A stretch of 64,000 nt of DNA. Origin: Candidatus Izemoplasma sp. GTDB lineage: Bacteria > Bacillota_I > Bacilli_A > Izemoplasmatales > Izemoplasmataceae. The translations under genes were made by a program, and so were the position numbers. The notes beneath the pieces were generated by a model. That model did not search any database. It was not told where the DNA came from and saw only the letters and a list, made by a program, of their open reading frames with translations. The stretch is taken from assembly GCA_007132465.1 (NCBI GenBank), contig SLOP01000009.1, forward strand, positions 1 through 64,000. The letters are read 5' to 3'. This document shows positions 33,928 through 42,013 of this stretch, one piece after another; position 1 is the stretch's first letter, and each line of letters opens with the position of its first letter.

Positions 33928-35712
33928 CTAAGAATGCGGATAGAGATTGTTGTCGATTTCGTTGTTTTCGTAATCGTAGTAAAAGTCTGGCATTTCGCCC
34001 CAGATGCCGAGTTCGTCGGCAAAGGCGAGGTCTTCAGCGAGTTCCATCCACTCGATGAACCGCATGCCTTGATCGACCAAAATATCGGTCTCACCTGAAC
34101 CAAAACGGTAACGCACGTCGCCAAGACCGTGACGAACGACCAAGTAGTTAAGCAGCATGTAGTCATCATCGCCCGGCATCCGTACCCAAACCCATGCAAG
34201 CAGCCGTCCGTGAACGTCTAAGAAGCGGTCGCCCGGATCGGATTGCAAGATGATGGATTCGGCTTCGACAAGTAAATGGCATACGTAGACCGTCGCTAAC
34301 GCGCCGAACGGTTCTTGACGGTCACGCGGCCAGGTTTCTGGTGTGTCCATGAGGAAATAGCGGGTTGAGTTGTTGTTGGTTTCAATACGGGTAACGATCT
34401 CGGTGGGGTAGTTAAACACTGTGGTGTCCCCGTCGATGCAGCGGTTATAGGTGACGTGATAGGCACCGCCGGTGCCCATGTAATAGTCTTGGTCAGTCAT
34501 CTCATAGGCGGTGATGCCAAGCCAATCGTCGTCGAACGCCGGCCCGTCATAAGGCAAATAGAGGTTGGGCACGTAGTACTCCGTGGCGTCGACGTCAAAG
34601 CCCATGAAGGCAGAATCAGGTTCCAACAAACGGAGCGCGCCGTCATAAATAAAGGTTGGGTTGTCCGCATCGTGCAAATACGTCACACGGATGGAAACGA
34701 GTTCGCCGCTATGATCATCAAGTTCAAGAAGGCGACTCGATCGCGTCCGCGCATCAATGGTGATGGCCGCGCCGGCCGCTTCAAGACGATACGTGCCATC
34801 AACTGCTTTTTCGATGGTGCCGGTGACGTCAAACGCCTGCCCGCTGAAGCTGGCATCGAGCGTAGCAAGGTCATCGAGTGACGCTTCGTGGATGGTGTCT
34901 TCTGGGTCTTGACGGGTGTCGATGACGGCATGTCTCTCAACGTCGATGAAGCGGAATGATTCGCCGATGGCACCATCAAGACGAACGCGATGTCCGCGGA
35001 TAAAATCGGTGGTGTTTTCCAACGTGACATGCACGTAGCGGATGCCGTCATACAGCATTAATCCTGCTTCGTACACGCTGGTTACAACGCCTTCGATGAT
35101 AACGCGGTCTCCCGCGTGAAAGTCGTTAAAAAGGTCGGAAAAATCGGTGTGCGCAGGAAGTGCCTGAACGACGAACGTGAAAGCGCGACTGACGCTTCTT
35201 TCATTTTCGCTTAAGGTTAACGTCAAGGTTACCTCAACATCGTCAAGCAAGGGGCGAACCACCGTGCCGGTGGCGTCGAGGTGTGCTTCATCGCTCGAAT
35301 GCCATGTGGCGTCAATTTCCTCGCCAAAAGCGATGGGCAAGGTGATGTCATCGGTGAGGGTCGTCTCGTCAAACACGACCGCATCAAGATGGTTATCGAG
35401 GGCGTCGGTGAGGGTTAAGGTGAAACTAAATGGGTGGTCGCGATACGTCCCTTCCATGGCGTACGTGCCAGGTCCGTCAAGGGCGTCGCGGACGCTTGAA
35501 TCTATCATTGATGCCTGAAGCGCCACGCGTTCGGTTGAAAAATCGACGTAGGTCACATACAGGTTGATGTCTTCGTAAGCGAAATCATCGTAGGGAATGG
35601 CACGGTCGATGACGCTGATGTCGCGGATGGCGGGTTGAGGGCGTGAGGTGTCGCAAGCTGTGGTGCTTAAGGCCACAAGCAGTAACGTGAGTGCAAGTAG
35701 GAGTCGTTTCAC
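33928..35712 (-). CDS. Lipoprotein thermonuclease (SNase-like) with N-terminal Ig/OB-type domains
   Basis: 594 residues. Lipobox signal MKRLLLALTLLLVALSTTAC, Cys20. The middle has an Ig-like block (about 115-190; TLPIAFGEEIDATWHSSD) and an OB-like region (about 195-370; GDRVIIEGVVTSVYEAGLML, FDVTGTIEKAVDGTY). The C-terminal 190 residues fit staphylococcal nuclease: CIDGDTTVF (D427 and D429), RYFLMDTPET, EPFGALATVYVCHLL, DRFLDVHGRLLAWVWV and LLNYLVVRHGLGDVRY. The residues that would match the SNase Arg/Glu/Arg set (R in TRYFL, E in QEPFG, R in HGRLL) are present. So it is a membrane-tethered nuclease outside the cell. It sits in an operon with the beta-repeat protein upstream and CpsB/VanZ downstream. 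Confidence 0.83.
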   Translation of the reverse strand: MKRLLLALTLLLVALSTTACDTSRPQPAIRDISVIDRAIPYDDFAYEDINLYVTYVDFSTERVALQASMIDSSVRDALDGPGTYAMEGTYRDHPFSFTLTLTDALDNHLDAVVFDETTLTDDITLPIAFGEEIDATWHSSDEAHLDATGTVVRPLLDDVEVTLTLTLSENERSVSRAFTFVVQALPAHTDFSDLFNDFHAGDRVIIEGVVTSVYEAGLMLYDGIRYVHVTLENTTDFIRGHRVRLDGAIGESFRFIDVERHAVIDTRQDPEDTIHEASLDDLATLDASFSGQAFDVTGTIEKAVDGTYRLEAAGAAITIDARTRSSRLLELDDHSGELVSIRVTYLHDADNPTFIYDGALRLLEPDSAFMGFDVDATEYYVPNLYLPYDGPAFDDDWLGITAYEMTDQDYYMGTGGAYHVTYNRCIDGDTTVFNYPTEIVTRIETNNNSTRYFLMDTPETWPRDRQEPFGALATVYVCHLLVEAESIILQSDPGDRFLDVHGRLLAWVWVRMPGDDDYMLLNYLVVRHGLGDVRYRFGSGETDILVDQGMRFIEWMELAEDLAFADELGIWGEMPDFYYDYENNEIDNNLYPHS

Positions 35713-35741
35713 ATGAAGTCCTTCTTTCTTCTGGAGGTTTT

Positions 35742-37058
35742 TTAGTCGTGGAAATTGTCGTTAATTTGGTACACATAGAGGCGCAAGTCGTCGAGGTTGA
35801 CACGCATGCCGTCCTCTAGAGGGTCGTGGAGAATGCGAATGTACAAGACATCGTCGATGTTTAGATTGAATGCCTCAAGGGTTTCTTCCAACAGCACGGT
35901 TTCATGATAGCTCAACGTGTCGTCGACAGGGATGGTTTTTACCGTGTGCCAGGCCTCACCATCATCGCTCACTTGAACGTGAATGGTGCTTGCTTCATCG
36001 TCGCCGAAGGTGCTGGCATAAAAGGCGATGCGTTCAAGTTCGCTTACCCCGAAGGCGCTTTCCACAAACCCGCCACGCAAACGCACGCTTTGGGCGTCGT
36101 GGTGTTGGTCAAGGTGACTTGAGCCAATGAGCGCCTCGTGGAGTCGCCACGTGCGGCCTTGGGTGGTGATTAGGCCGTCGGCATACGACATCTTTTCGGT
36201 GTCTTCAAAGCCTGTCTGATACACCAAGCGCGCTTCGTTGTAGACGGCGGTAAGCACCTCGGTGCCTTCGACAAGGTAGTCGAAAACGCGCGTTTCGCTC
36301 ACAACGTCGCCGTTGCGATTAATCCAATGCACAAAGCCATAGCCTTCAATGTCGGGCGCTTCAAGCTCAATCGTTTCATCGCCTTCAAAGGGCACGATGT
36401 CATCGTAGGGTTCCTCATCGACGATAAAGGTGATGGCTTCATCGATGTTAGTGGTAAACAGCACGTAATAATAATCCTCGGGTGCATAGACGGCTTTAAT
36501 GTGCATGTCGGTGTTGACGATAAAGGTGTAAATACGGTTGGTTGTCAAGAGCTCACCGGTGGTTTCGTCGCGATAGTGATCAAAGCGGAACCCTTCAATC
36601 TCAGGAGCGATGAGGTTAAGTTGCGTCCCTTCGGTGTAATAGAAGGGATAGGGTTGTTCAGGGGCGCGGTCGATGACGATGTCTTGATTGCTTGAAACGC
36701 TGACGTAAAACTGGCCTTCGCCTTCGTGTGGTTCATAGATGGCACGTAGTGTCATCGATTCGGTGATCACAAACCGTTCGGTCGGTTCTTCGCTGAATAG
36801 GTCGCCGTCGGTCGTTTCCCAACGCACAAAGCGATACCCGGTAAAGACGCTGGCGGTGACCGAAACTTCGCGGTTCCGGTAGACGGTTTCAGGGCGAACG
36901 GTGAGTGTTGGTCCGTCGCCCTCATAATCACTCTCATCCAAGTTGTGCACGAGCGACAGTTCGAGCGGTTCAGCGGGCTGGCTAAGCAATCCTACCAACA
37001 GGATGCCGACCCCCACCACCACAACCATCACGGAAATGGTAATTAACGTGCGTTTCAT
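35742..37058 (-). CDS. Membrane-anchored InlB-type beta-repeat protein
   Basis: 438 residues. One N-terminal membrane helix (ITISVMVVVVGVGILLVGLL) acts as signal anchor. Three or four InlB/Listeria-type repeats follow (GYRFVRWETTDG, FRFDHYRDETTG, GYGFVHWINRNG), then the same TGFEDTEKMSY beta-sandwich module (about 285-435) that lies before the catalytic domains of the proteins at 25091 and 28934. Here nothing follows it, so the protein ends after the module. Start ATG 37058 follows GAGG and shares ATGA with the stop of the pyroglutamyl peptidase gene. A long upstream extension to 37265 in the same frame is out-of-frame peptidase sequence. It probably binds a surface or polymer; no catalytic motif. 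Confidence 0.8.
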   Translation of the reverse strand: MKRTLITISVMVVVVGVGILLVGLLSQPAEPLELSLVHNLDESDYEGDGPTLTVRPETVYRNREVSVTASVFTGYRFVRWETTDGDLFSEEPTERFVITESMTLRAIYEPHEGEGQFYVSVSSNQDIVIDRAPEQPYPFYYTEGTQLNLIAPEIEGFRFDHYRDETTGELLTTNRIYTFIVNTDMHIKAVYAPEDYYYVLFTTNIDEAITFIVDEEPYDDIVPFEGDETIELEAPDIEGYGFVHWINRNGDVVSETRVFDYLVEGTEVLTAVYNEARLVYQTGFEDTEKMSYADGLITTQGRTWRLHEALIGSSHLDQHHDAQSVRLRGGFVESAFGVSELERIAFYASTFGDDEASTIHVQVSDDGEAWHTVKTIPVDDTLSYHETVLLEETLEAFNLNIDDVLYIRILHDPLEDGMRVNLDDLRLYVYQINDNFHD

Positions 37059-37687
37059 GGTTGCCTCACCTCGTTCACAAGCGGGTTCATCACGGTATCG
37101 ATAACGGTCGTGACCGCTTCGATGGTGTGTTTGCGATCCAAGGCTGGCACTCCGGCTTGGGCTGCTGCGTCTTCTGGCAACATCGGCATGTGCACAAACC
37201 CAACGTTGGTGCGCAACCCCTGGTTTTTTACGTGATAGATGACGCGGTAAAACACATCGTTGCACACGTAAGCGCCGGCGGTGTTGGACACGATCGCGGG
37301 CACGTGTTTTTGTTTCAAGCGGGTCATGATGCGTTCGAGTGGAAGCGTCGTGAATAGCCCATCGGGTCCGCCCTCGACAATGCGGTTGAAACGTTTCGTG
37401 GTGCCGGCATTGTCGGCGATGGACGCGTCTTGGGCGTTGATGGCAATGCGTTCGATGGAAACATGAGTTCGGCCTTTGGCCAACCCCAGCATGATAATCA
37501 ACCGGGGGTCGTGTTCCTCAATCAACGACAAAAGCACTTCAAACGCATGCCCATAAACAACAGGCAACGTCACTTTAATGATCCGGGCATCGTACAAAAA
37601 ATCCGGCAGTTCTGCCAGCACGCTTTCAGTAGGATTCACTTTTTCATCATAAAACGGTTCAAACGCGCTCACAATCACAGGTCGCAT
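37055..37687 (-). CDS. pcp: Pyroglutamyl-peptidase I (C15 family)
   Basis: 210 residues, standard size. Catalytic triad blocks: Glu in GLAKGRTHVSIERIAIN, Cys in NTAGAYVCNDVFY, His in GFVHMPMLP. It removes N-terminal pyroglutamate from peptides in the cytosol. The start ATG 37687 follows GAGGTGAT; the in-frame start at 37702 lies upstream of that site. It is the first gene of the operon pcp - beta-repeat protein - thermonuclease - cpsB - vanZ. Two minus-strand TATAAT boxes (37727-37722 and 37737-37732) lie upstream. Its place at the head of an exoprotein operon is unexpected for a cytosolic peptidase. Confidence 0.9.
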   Translation of the reverse strand: MRPVIVSAFEPFYDEKVNPTESVLAELPDFLYDARIIKVTLPVVYGHAFEVLLSLIEEHDPRLIIMLGLAKGRTHVSIERIAINAQDASIADNAGTTKRFNRIVEGGPDGLFTTLPLERIMTRLKQKHVPAIVSNTAGAYVCNDVFYRVIYHVKNQGLRTNVGFVHMPMLPEDAAAQAGVPALDRKHTIEAVTTVIDTVMNPLVNEVRQP

Positions 37688-37796
37688 GGGATCACCTCGC
37701 AAGAATATCCACTAACATAGTATTATAACCGATTATACGCCTTTTTTCACGTCTAATGACATTATATCGCTAGGTTTTCGTCGCGACTTTCAGACG

Positions 37797-37822
37797 CAAA
37801 AAAGGGTGCCGCCGCACCCTTT
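37797..37822 (-). terminator. Terminator of the trypsin-like lipoprotein gene
   Basis: Minus strand AAAGGGTGC-GGCG-GCACCCTTT followed by TTTG; the stem starts inside the TAA stop codon at 37821-37823. Confidence 0.88.
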
Positions 37823-38585
37823 AGTCGCTGTCGTTTGATTCTTCCTCAGAAGCGATGATGCCAGCCTCGCGCAAAAAATCATGCACTTTGGTTAACGGAA
37901 TAGCCAGGCCGTTGTTGTCGGTTTCCGCCCCACCCCACGTGTTGATGCCAACGAGGTTGCCTGATACGTCGACGAGCGCGCCGCCGCTTGAACCGCGATA
38001 AATCAGCGCATCGTGCAATATCACTTCGAAGTCGACGTTGGCGATATCGACCATGCGTTTATAGGTGCCGTAGGTGACAATGCCATCGATTTTTCTCGGG
38101 CTGCCGATGGCGAGCACCATCTCACCGCGACGTAAGGGATCGTCGTAGCGTGCGAAAATATCGATGACATCCCGCGCCACCGCCGAGCGATTCACCCTAA
38201 GGAGTGAGAGATCGTAGGCTTCGTTTTCATGCACCATTTCGGCAATTATATCGCTATCGTCGTCGCGACTTCGGACCGTGTAATCGACGTGTTCGCGGCC
38301 GTCACGATCGGTCACATGGTAGTTGGTCAAGACATACATAAAATCATCGTCTTCAAAGACGACAACGCCGCTGCCTTGTGAATTTGCCAGCACGCTCAGC
38401 CGTGTGGCGCCCATGTATATGGTCGTTTCAACGATGACGTTTGACGTTCGTGCGCGGTCGCGCGATTCAATGAGTGCAAGCTGAAACGCATCGACGTCGT
38501 TGCTAAGGCCGACATCAATCAATGAACATCCGATGAGCTGTGCAGTCAACAACAGTGCAACCGCCAACGTGAGAAACCGTTTCAT
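37821..38585 (-). CDS. Trypsin-like serine protease lipoprotein
   Basis: 254 residues. Lipobox signal MKRFLTLAVALLLTAQLIGC, Cys20. The protease triad is visible: His in YVLTNYHVTD, Asp in NEAYDLSLLRV and Ser in YRGSSGGALVD. It resembles the catalytic domain of HtrA/DegP but lacks a PDZ domain, ending soon after GLAIPLTKVHDFLREAG. It would act outside the cell, anchored to the membrane, perhaps in quality control or processing of the secreted proteins nearby. The start ATG 38585 follows GGGGTGAT; a longer in-frame start at 38699 would bury the signal peptide. It is a single-gene unit with its own terminator. Confidence 0.87.
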   Translation of the reverse strand: MKRFLTLAVALLLTAQLIGCSLIDVGLSNDVDAFQLALIESRDRARTSNVIVETTIYMGATRLSVLANSQGSGVVVFEDDDFMYVLTNYHVTDRDGREHVDYTVRSRDDDSDIIAEMVHENEAYDLSLLRVNRSAVARDVIDIFARYDDPLRRGEMVLAIGSPRKIDGIVTYGTYKRMVDIANVDFEVILHDALIYRGSSGGALVDVSGNLVGINTWGGAETDNNGLAIPLTKVHDFLREAGIIASEEESNDSD

Positions 38586-38753
38586 ATAATCACCCCTTGC
38601 GTGCAAGCGCACGCGGTTTGGTTTGTCGTGTTCGTTGCTGGAATATGCGCCGAGCCCTTGGATAAGGTCACGGTTTGCGAGACAATGTGTTGTTCTCATT
38701 GTACTGCGTCAGTGCGTTTTTGTAAACCACGGTGCGCAATCTCCGCGCGTGCG

Positions 38754-38782
38754 TTTACATCTGCGAGTGCATACGGTATAAT
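38754..38782 (+). promoter_or_regulatory. Consensus promoter of the prenyl operon
   Basis: TTTACA (38754-38759), 17 bases, TATAAT (38777-38782), about 30 bases before the start codon. One of the best promoters in the window. Confidence 0.82.
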
Positions 38783-38811
38783 CAAGGTGAAAAACCAAAG
38801 GTGGGATACAC

Positions 38812-39681
38812 ATGGAAACAACCGACGTGCACGAGCACGTGGAATCAATCATTAAAACACACAGCCAAAGTTTTTATAAGGCGTTTGCGTTGTTGCCCGA
38901 AGCTAAGGCGCGCGCAGTGTTTGCTATTTACGCGTTTTGTCGAACGGCTGACGACGCCATCGATGTCCATCGCGACATCGCTCGGATTGATGAGTTGGAA
39001 AAACACCTGAAAGCGACCTTTGAGGGCAATCCTCCTCAGGATCCGTTGTTTCAGGCGTTGGCAGAAGCCATTGAAGCTTTTCCCTCCAACATCGACCCAT
39101 ACTTGGAATTGCTGGGTGGGCTGCGCGATGATTACAACCCGACGCCGATGAAAACCGACGCCGATTTAGACGACTACTGTTATAACGTCGCCGGCACGGT
39201 CGGGGTGATGCTGCTGCCAGTGTTGGCATCGAAGACCATTAAAAAGAAAAAGAAAAAATTGACCGATGTCGCCATTGAACTCGGCAAAGCAATGCAAATC
39301 ACCAACATCCTCCGCGACGTGCGTGATGACCTTATCAACGATCGCATTTATTTTTCTGAAGAGACCATGGAACAGCATAAACTTGAAATCGAGATTACGC
39401 GCACCGGCCTGGTGACACCCGAATGGATTTCAATGATGGAGCACTACATCGGTCTGGCGAAGGAAAAGTATCGCGTCTTTTACGATCACGTCGATTTGTT
39501 TGATCACGACGCCAGGTACCCGACGATGCTCGCCGCGACCTTGTATGAAGCGATTTTAGACAAAATCGCTCACAAGGGGTACCGTAACCTCAACCGTCGT
39601 TACGATGTCGGTTCGTTGAAGAAATGGATGCTTGCTCGGCGAGTGAGAAAAACACTGCATAAACGAGGATTAGACGAATGA
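38812..39681 (+). CDS. Squalene/phytoene synthase-family prenyl transferase
   Basis: 289 residues. The first aspartate-rich block is YAFCRTADDAID (DxxxD) near residue 45, and the second is ITNILRDVRDDLINDRIYF near 165, together binding the Mg-diphosphate groups of two prenyl diphosphates. NVAGTVGVML lies before it. The enzyme joins two prenyl diphosphates head to head, giving phytoene, diapophytoene (dehydrosqualene) or squalene. It contains an unusual lysine run (IKKKKKKL). The C30 or C40 choice cannot be read from the sequence, and no desaturase is in the window. It begins an operon in which the next two genes overlap it and each other by ATGA. RBS AGGTGG. Confidence 0.88.
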   Translation: METTDVHEHVESIIKTHSQSFYKAFALLPEAKARAVFAIYAFCRTADDAIDVHRDIARIDELEKHLKATFEGNPPQDPLFQALAEAIEAFPSNIDPYLELLGGLRDDYNPTPMKTDADLDDYCYNVAGTVGVMLLPVLASKTIKKKKKKLTDVAIELGKAMQITNILRDVRDDLINDRIYFSEETMEQHKLEIEITRTGLVTPEWISMMEHYIGLAKEKYRVFYDHVDLFDHDARYPTMLAATLYEAILDKIAHKGYRNLNRRYDVGSLKKWMLARRVRKTLHKRGLDE

Positions 39682-40310
39682 TTGGTTTGGCGCTCTCATA
39701 CGGTTTTGTCTTCACCGTCATTGCTTTGAGCGCGGTCCTTCACAATCGCAAGGTGCTTAACGACGAGGGGGCTCGAAAGTTCATCCACATTGGCGTGGCC
39801 AACTGGTGGCTTTTGGCGATGGTTGTCTTTGCGGGCGAACCTTTCTGGATGGCGGCGATTCCCCCCGCCACCTTTATTGTCTTAAATTATCTCTCCTACC
39901 GCTACCACCTCGTGCGTGCCATGGAACGAGAGACCAAAACCACCGGTGATTTAGGCACGGTCTATTATGCCATCAGCTTGTTTATCATTGCCTTCTTCGC
40001 GTTTTACTTTGACATCACACGCATCGGGGCGCTGGCCATTCTTATCATGGGCTATGGCGATGGTTTCGCAGCCATCGTCGGCAAAGCCGTGAACAGTACG
40101 CTCTTACGCCCGGGAAAAACCGTCGCCGGCACCGTAACAATGGTGACGGTGTCTTTAATTATTGGTGTGGTGCTTTTTCCTCCCACCGCGTGGGTATTCA
40201 TCGTGCTCATTGCCTTGGCGGCTGGGCTGGTGGAGTTGCTGACACCGCGTGGCTTTGATAACGTGACGGTGCCATTCGCCGTCTTTATGATGGGAGTGCT
40301 GTTGTTATGA
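39678..40310 (+). CDS. Phytol/dolichol kinase-like membrane protein (VTE5-type)
   Basis: 210 residues with about six or seven membrane helices. The block DEGARKFIHIGVANWW near the N-terminus, KTTGDLGTVYYAIS, IMGYGDGFAAIVGK and GKTVAGTVTM correspond to the CTP-dependent phytol/dolichol/farnesol kinase family (VTE5, SEC59). Such enzymes phosphorylate a free prenyl alcohol at the membrane. The start ATG 39678 shares ATGA with the stop of the synthase gene. Together with the following DUF92/VTE6-type gene it would convert prenyl alcohol to prenyl diphosphate, feeding the synthase. The preferred alcohol chain length is unknown. Confidence 0.82.
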   Translation: MIGLALSYGFVFTVIALSAVLHNRKVLNDEGARKFIHIGVANWWLLAMVVFAGEPFWMAAIPPATFIVLNYLSYRYHLVRAMERETKTTGDLGTVYYAISLFIIAFFAFYFDITRIGALAILIMGYGDGFAAIVGKAVNSTLLRPGKTVAGTVTMVTVSLIIGVVLFPPTAWVFIVLIALAAGLVELLTPRGFDNVTVPFAVFMMGVLLL

Positions 40311-41050
40311 CCACGTTGTTGCTTGGCTTCACCATAAGCACCATCATCGCTCTGTTAGCGTTTGCTAAAAAAAGCTTGAGTGAATCAGGTGCCTTGGCGG
40401 CCATCTTTGTCGGCACGGTTATTTATTTCACGCTCGGCTGGTTTGCTTTCCTTTATTTGATTGTCTTTTTCGGTAGCGCCACCGCACTCAACGTGCTTGA
40501 TGACAACAGTGAACCGAGTCAACGCAATGCGCTTCAGGTGCTCGCCAACGCCTTGTTGGCTACACTCTTCGCCGTGCTATATGCTTTTACCGACCAATCA
40601 ATTTACGTTTTTCTTTACTTTTTAAGCGTTGCCGCCAGCGCCAGCGACACCTGGGCAAGCGATGTTGGTAAACTGTCCAAGCGGCTTCCTAGAAACCTGC
40701 TTACGTGGCGCATGATGCAAACGGGATTGTCTGGGGGTGTGACGTTACTTGGGTTCATCGCCAGCATGTTCGCTTCGGCACTGTTTGCCTTATTAGCGTG
40801 GATTGCCCTTGGCGATGTCACCTTGGTCGTGTATCTGTGGCTGTTCGCTACGCTCGCAAGCATCATTGACAGCGCCTTAGGCGTCGTTCAAGTCAAGTAC
40901 TTGCGAGAAGGGAAAATCACCGAGGACCGTCGCGATGGAGCCAAGCGGCATTCGGGGATTGCTTGGTTAAACAACAACCTCGTCAACATCTTAAGCAACG
41001 CGTTGACCATCGGCCTCTTTGTGGTGTTGTTTGGTTCGCGGTTGTTTTAA
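40307..41050 (+). CDS. DUF92 (VTE6-type) prenyl-phosphate kinase homologue
   Basis: 247 residues, mainly membrane helices. The family blocks SLSESGALAAIFVGTVIYF, AASASDTWASDVGKLS and GLSGGVTLLGFIAS are those of DUF92, the family of plant VTE6, which phosphorylates phytyl phosphate to phytyl diphosphate. It is the third gene of the operon, again overlapping by ATGA. The C-terminal part KRHSGIAWLNNNLVNILSN is also typical. Together the three genes suggest salvage of a prenyl alcohol into its diphosphate and then condensation. The reaction is inferred from the plant homologue. Confidence 0.82.
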   Translation: MTTLLLGFTISTIIALLAFAKKSLSESGALAAIFVGTVIYFTLGWFAFLYLIVFFGSATALNVLDDNSEPSQRNALQVLANALLATLFAVLYAFTDQSIYVFLYFLSVAASASDTWASDVGKLSKRLPRNLLTWRMMQTGLSGGVTLLGFIASMFASALFALLAWIALGDVTLVVYLWLFATLASIIDSALGVVQVKYLREGKITEDRRDGAKRHSGIAWLNNNLVNILSNALTIGLFVVLFGSRLF

Positions 41051-41063
41051 CAACAGACGTAAG

Positions 41064-41102
41064 AAAAAATGGCGGATTTTCCGCCATTTCTTCTTTTTTT
41101 TT
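41064..41102. terminator. Bidirectional terminator after the prenyl operon
   Basis: AAATGGCGG-loop-CCGCCATTT (41067-41075 and 41081-41089) followed by CTTCTTTTTTT; A-rich on the left side so it can also end the PHP gene transcript coming from the right. Confidence 0.88.
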
Positions 41103-41107
41103 GCTAA

Positions 41108-41935
41108 TCATCGGTGTAACGCTGTGAGAAATGCATCTAGTTCATCGCCGCTTAGGGTTGCTTCGCCGAGCGACAAGTGTTGTTTATCGTTGGGAATGCC
41201 GTGGTAATCGCTGCCGGCAGTGATGAGCCACCCGCGGTCGCGAGCGAGGGTTTCGTAGTGCCGCTTTTGGGTTGGGGTGTGTCTGCCGTAGTACGCTTCA
41301 ATGCCGTCAAAATCATACGTCGATAGGACCTTGTCGTGAATGGTTGCTTTCAACAAGCCCGGGTGCGCAAGCACCACGAGGACGTTGTGCTGCCGCAACA
41401 AATCCAAGCCTTCTTGAACGCTCAGTTCGGTGGAGGGCACAAACGACCGACAGTGATCACCAATGAACCGGTTGAAAATGTCATTGTGCGTGTACTGCGG
41501 GTAACGGTTGATGATGGCCTTGGCGATGTGGGGCCGTGCGATGATGCCATCCGATACGGCGAGCACGTCGTCATAGGTGATGTGAATAGCTTCGTGAATT
41601 GCCAGGTTTTTAATGAACGTTTTGGCGCGGTTTTCGCGGCCTTCACGGATCATCGTGTAGTACGCTTTCATCGCCTTGGCATCGTAAGCCTCGTCACGAA
41701 AATACCCAAGCAAATGGACGCTTTTGCCATCTTCAAGGGTTGAGAGTTCAATGCCTGGGATGTAAGCGACGCCGTATTGGTCGCCTAGGGCACGGTTTTG
41801 TTTCACGTTGGTGCATACGTCATGATCGGTGATGGCGATCATGTCGACGCCTCGTTCCTTAGCCAACGCGAACAGTTCTTCGTTGGTGTTACGGCCATCA
41901 GAATCGGTGGTATGCATGTGTAAGTCAGCTTTCAT
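41108..41935 (-). CDS. PHP-domain phosphoesterase (YciV/TrpH-like)
   Basis: 275 residues. PHP metal motifs: MKADLHMHTTDSDGR at the N-terminus, MIAITDHDV, IPGIELST, LAHPGL and TAGSDYHG near the C-terminus. This layout matches the YciV/RnaAM-type 3',5'-nucleoside bisphosphate phosphatase/RNase family, in which the PHP fold is free-standing. It is cytosolic. The start ATG 41935 follows GCGAGGTGAACCC. It is not related closely to the CpsB phosphatase except by fold. Precise substrate is unknown. Confidence 0.82.
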   Translation of the reverse strand: MKADLHMHTTDSDGRNTNEELFALAKERGVDMIAITDHDVCTNVKQNRALGDQYGVAYIPGIELSTLEDGKSVHLLGYFRDEAYDAKAMKAYYTMIREGRENRAKTFIKNLAIHEAIHITYDDVLAVSDGIIARPHIAKAIINRYPQYTHNDIFNRFIGDHCRSFVPSTELSVQEGLDLLRQHNVLVVLAHPGLLKATIHDKVLSTYDFDGIEAYYGRHTPTQKRHYETLARDRGWLITAGSDYHGIPNDKQHLSLGEATLSGDELDAFLTALHR

Positions 41936-42013
41936 GGGTTCACCTCGCTTAGGTCATCATTATCCTAACATGGTTACGTGGTTCTGTCATGATCAGTGCT
42001 TTGATTGAACGGC

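Noticed and set aside
37059-37265. N-terminal extension of the beta-repeat protein
   Set aside because: It is out-of-frame pyroglutamyl peptidase sequence, and a good signal anchor with ribosome site begins at 37058.
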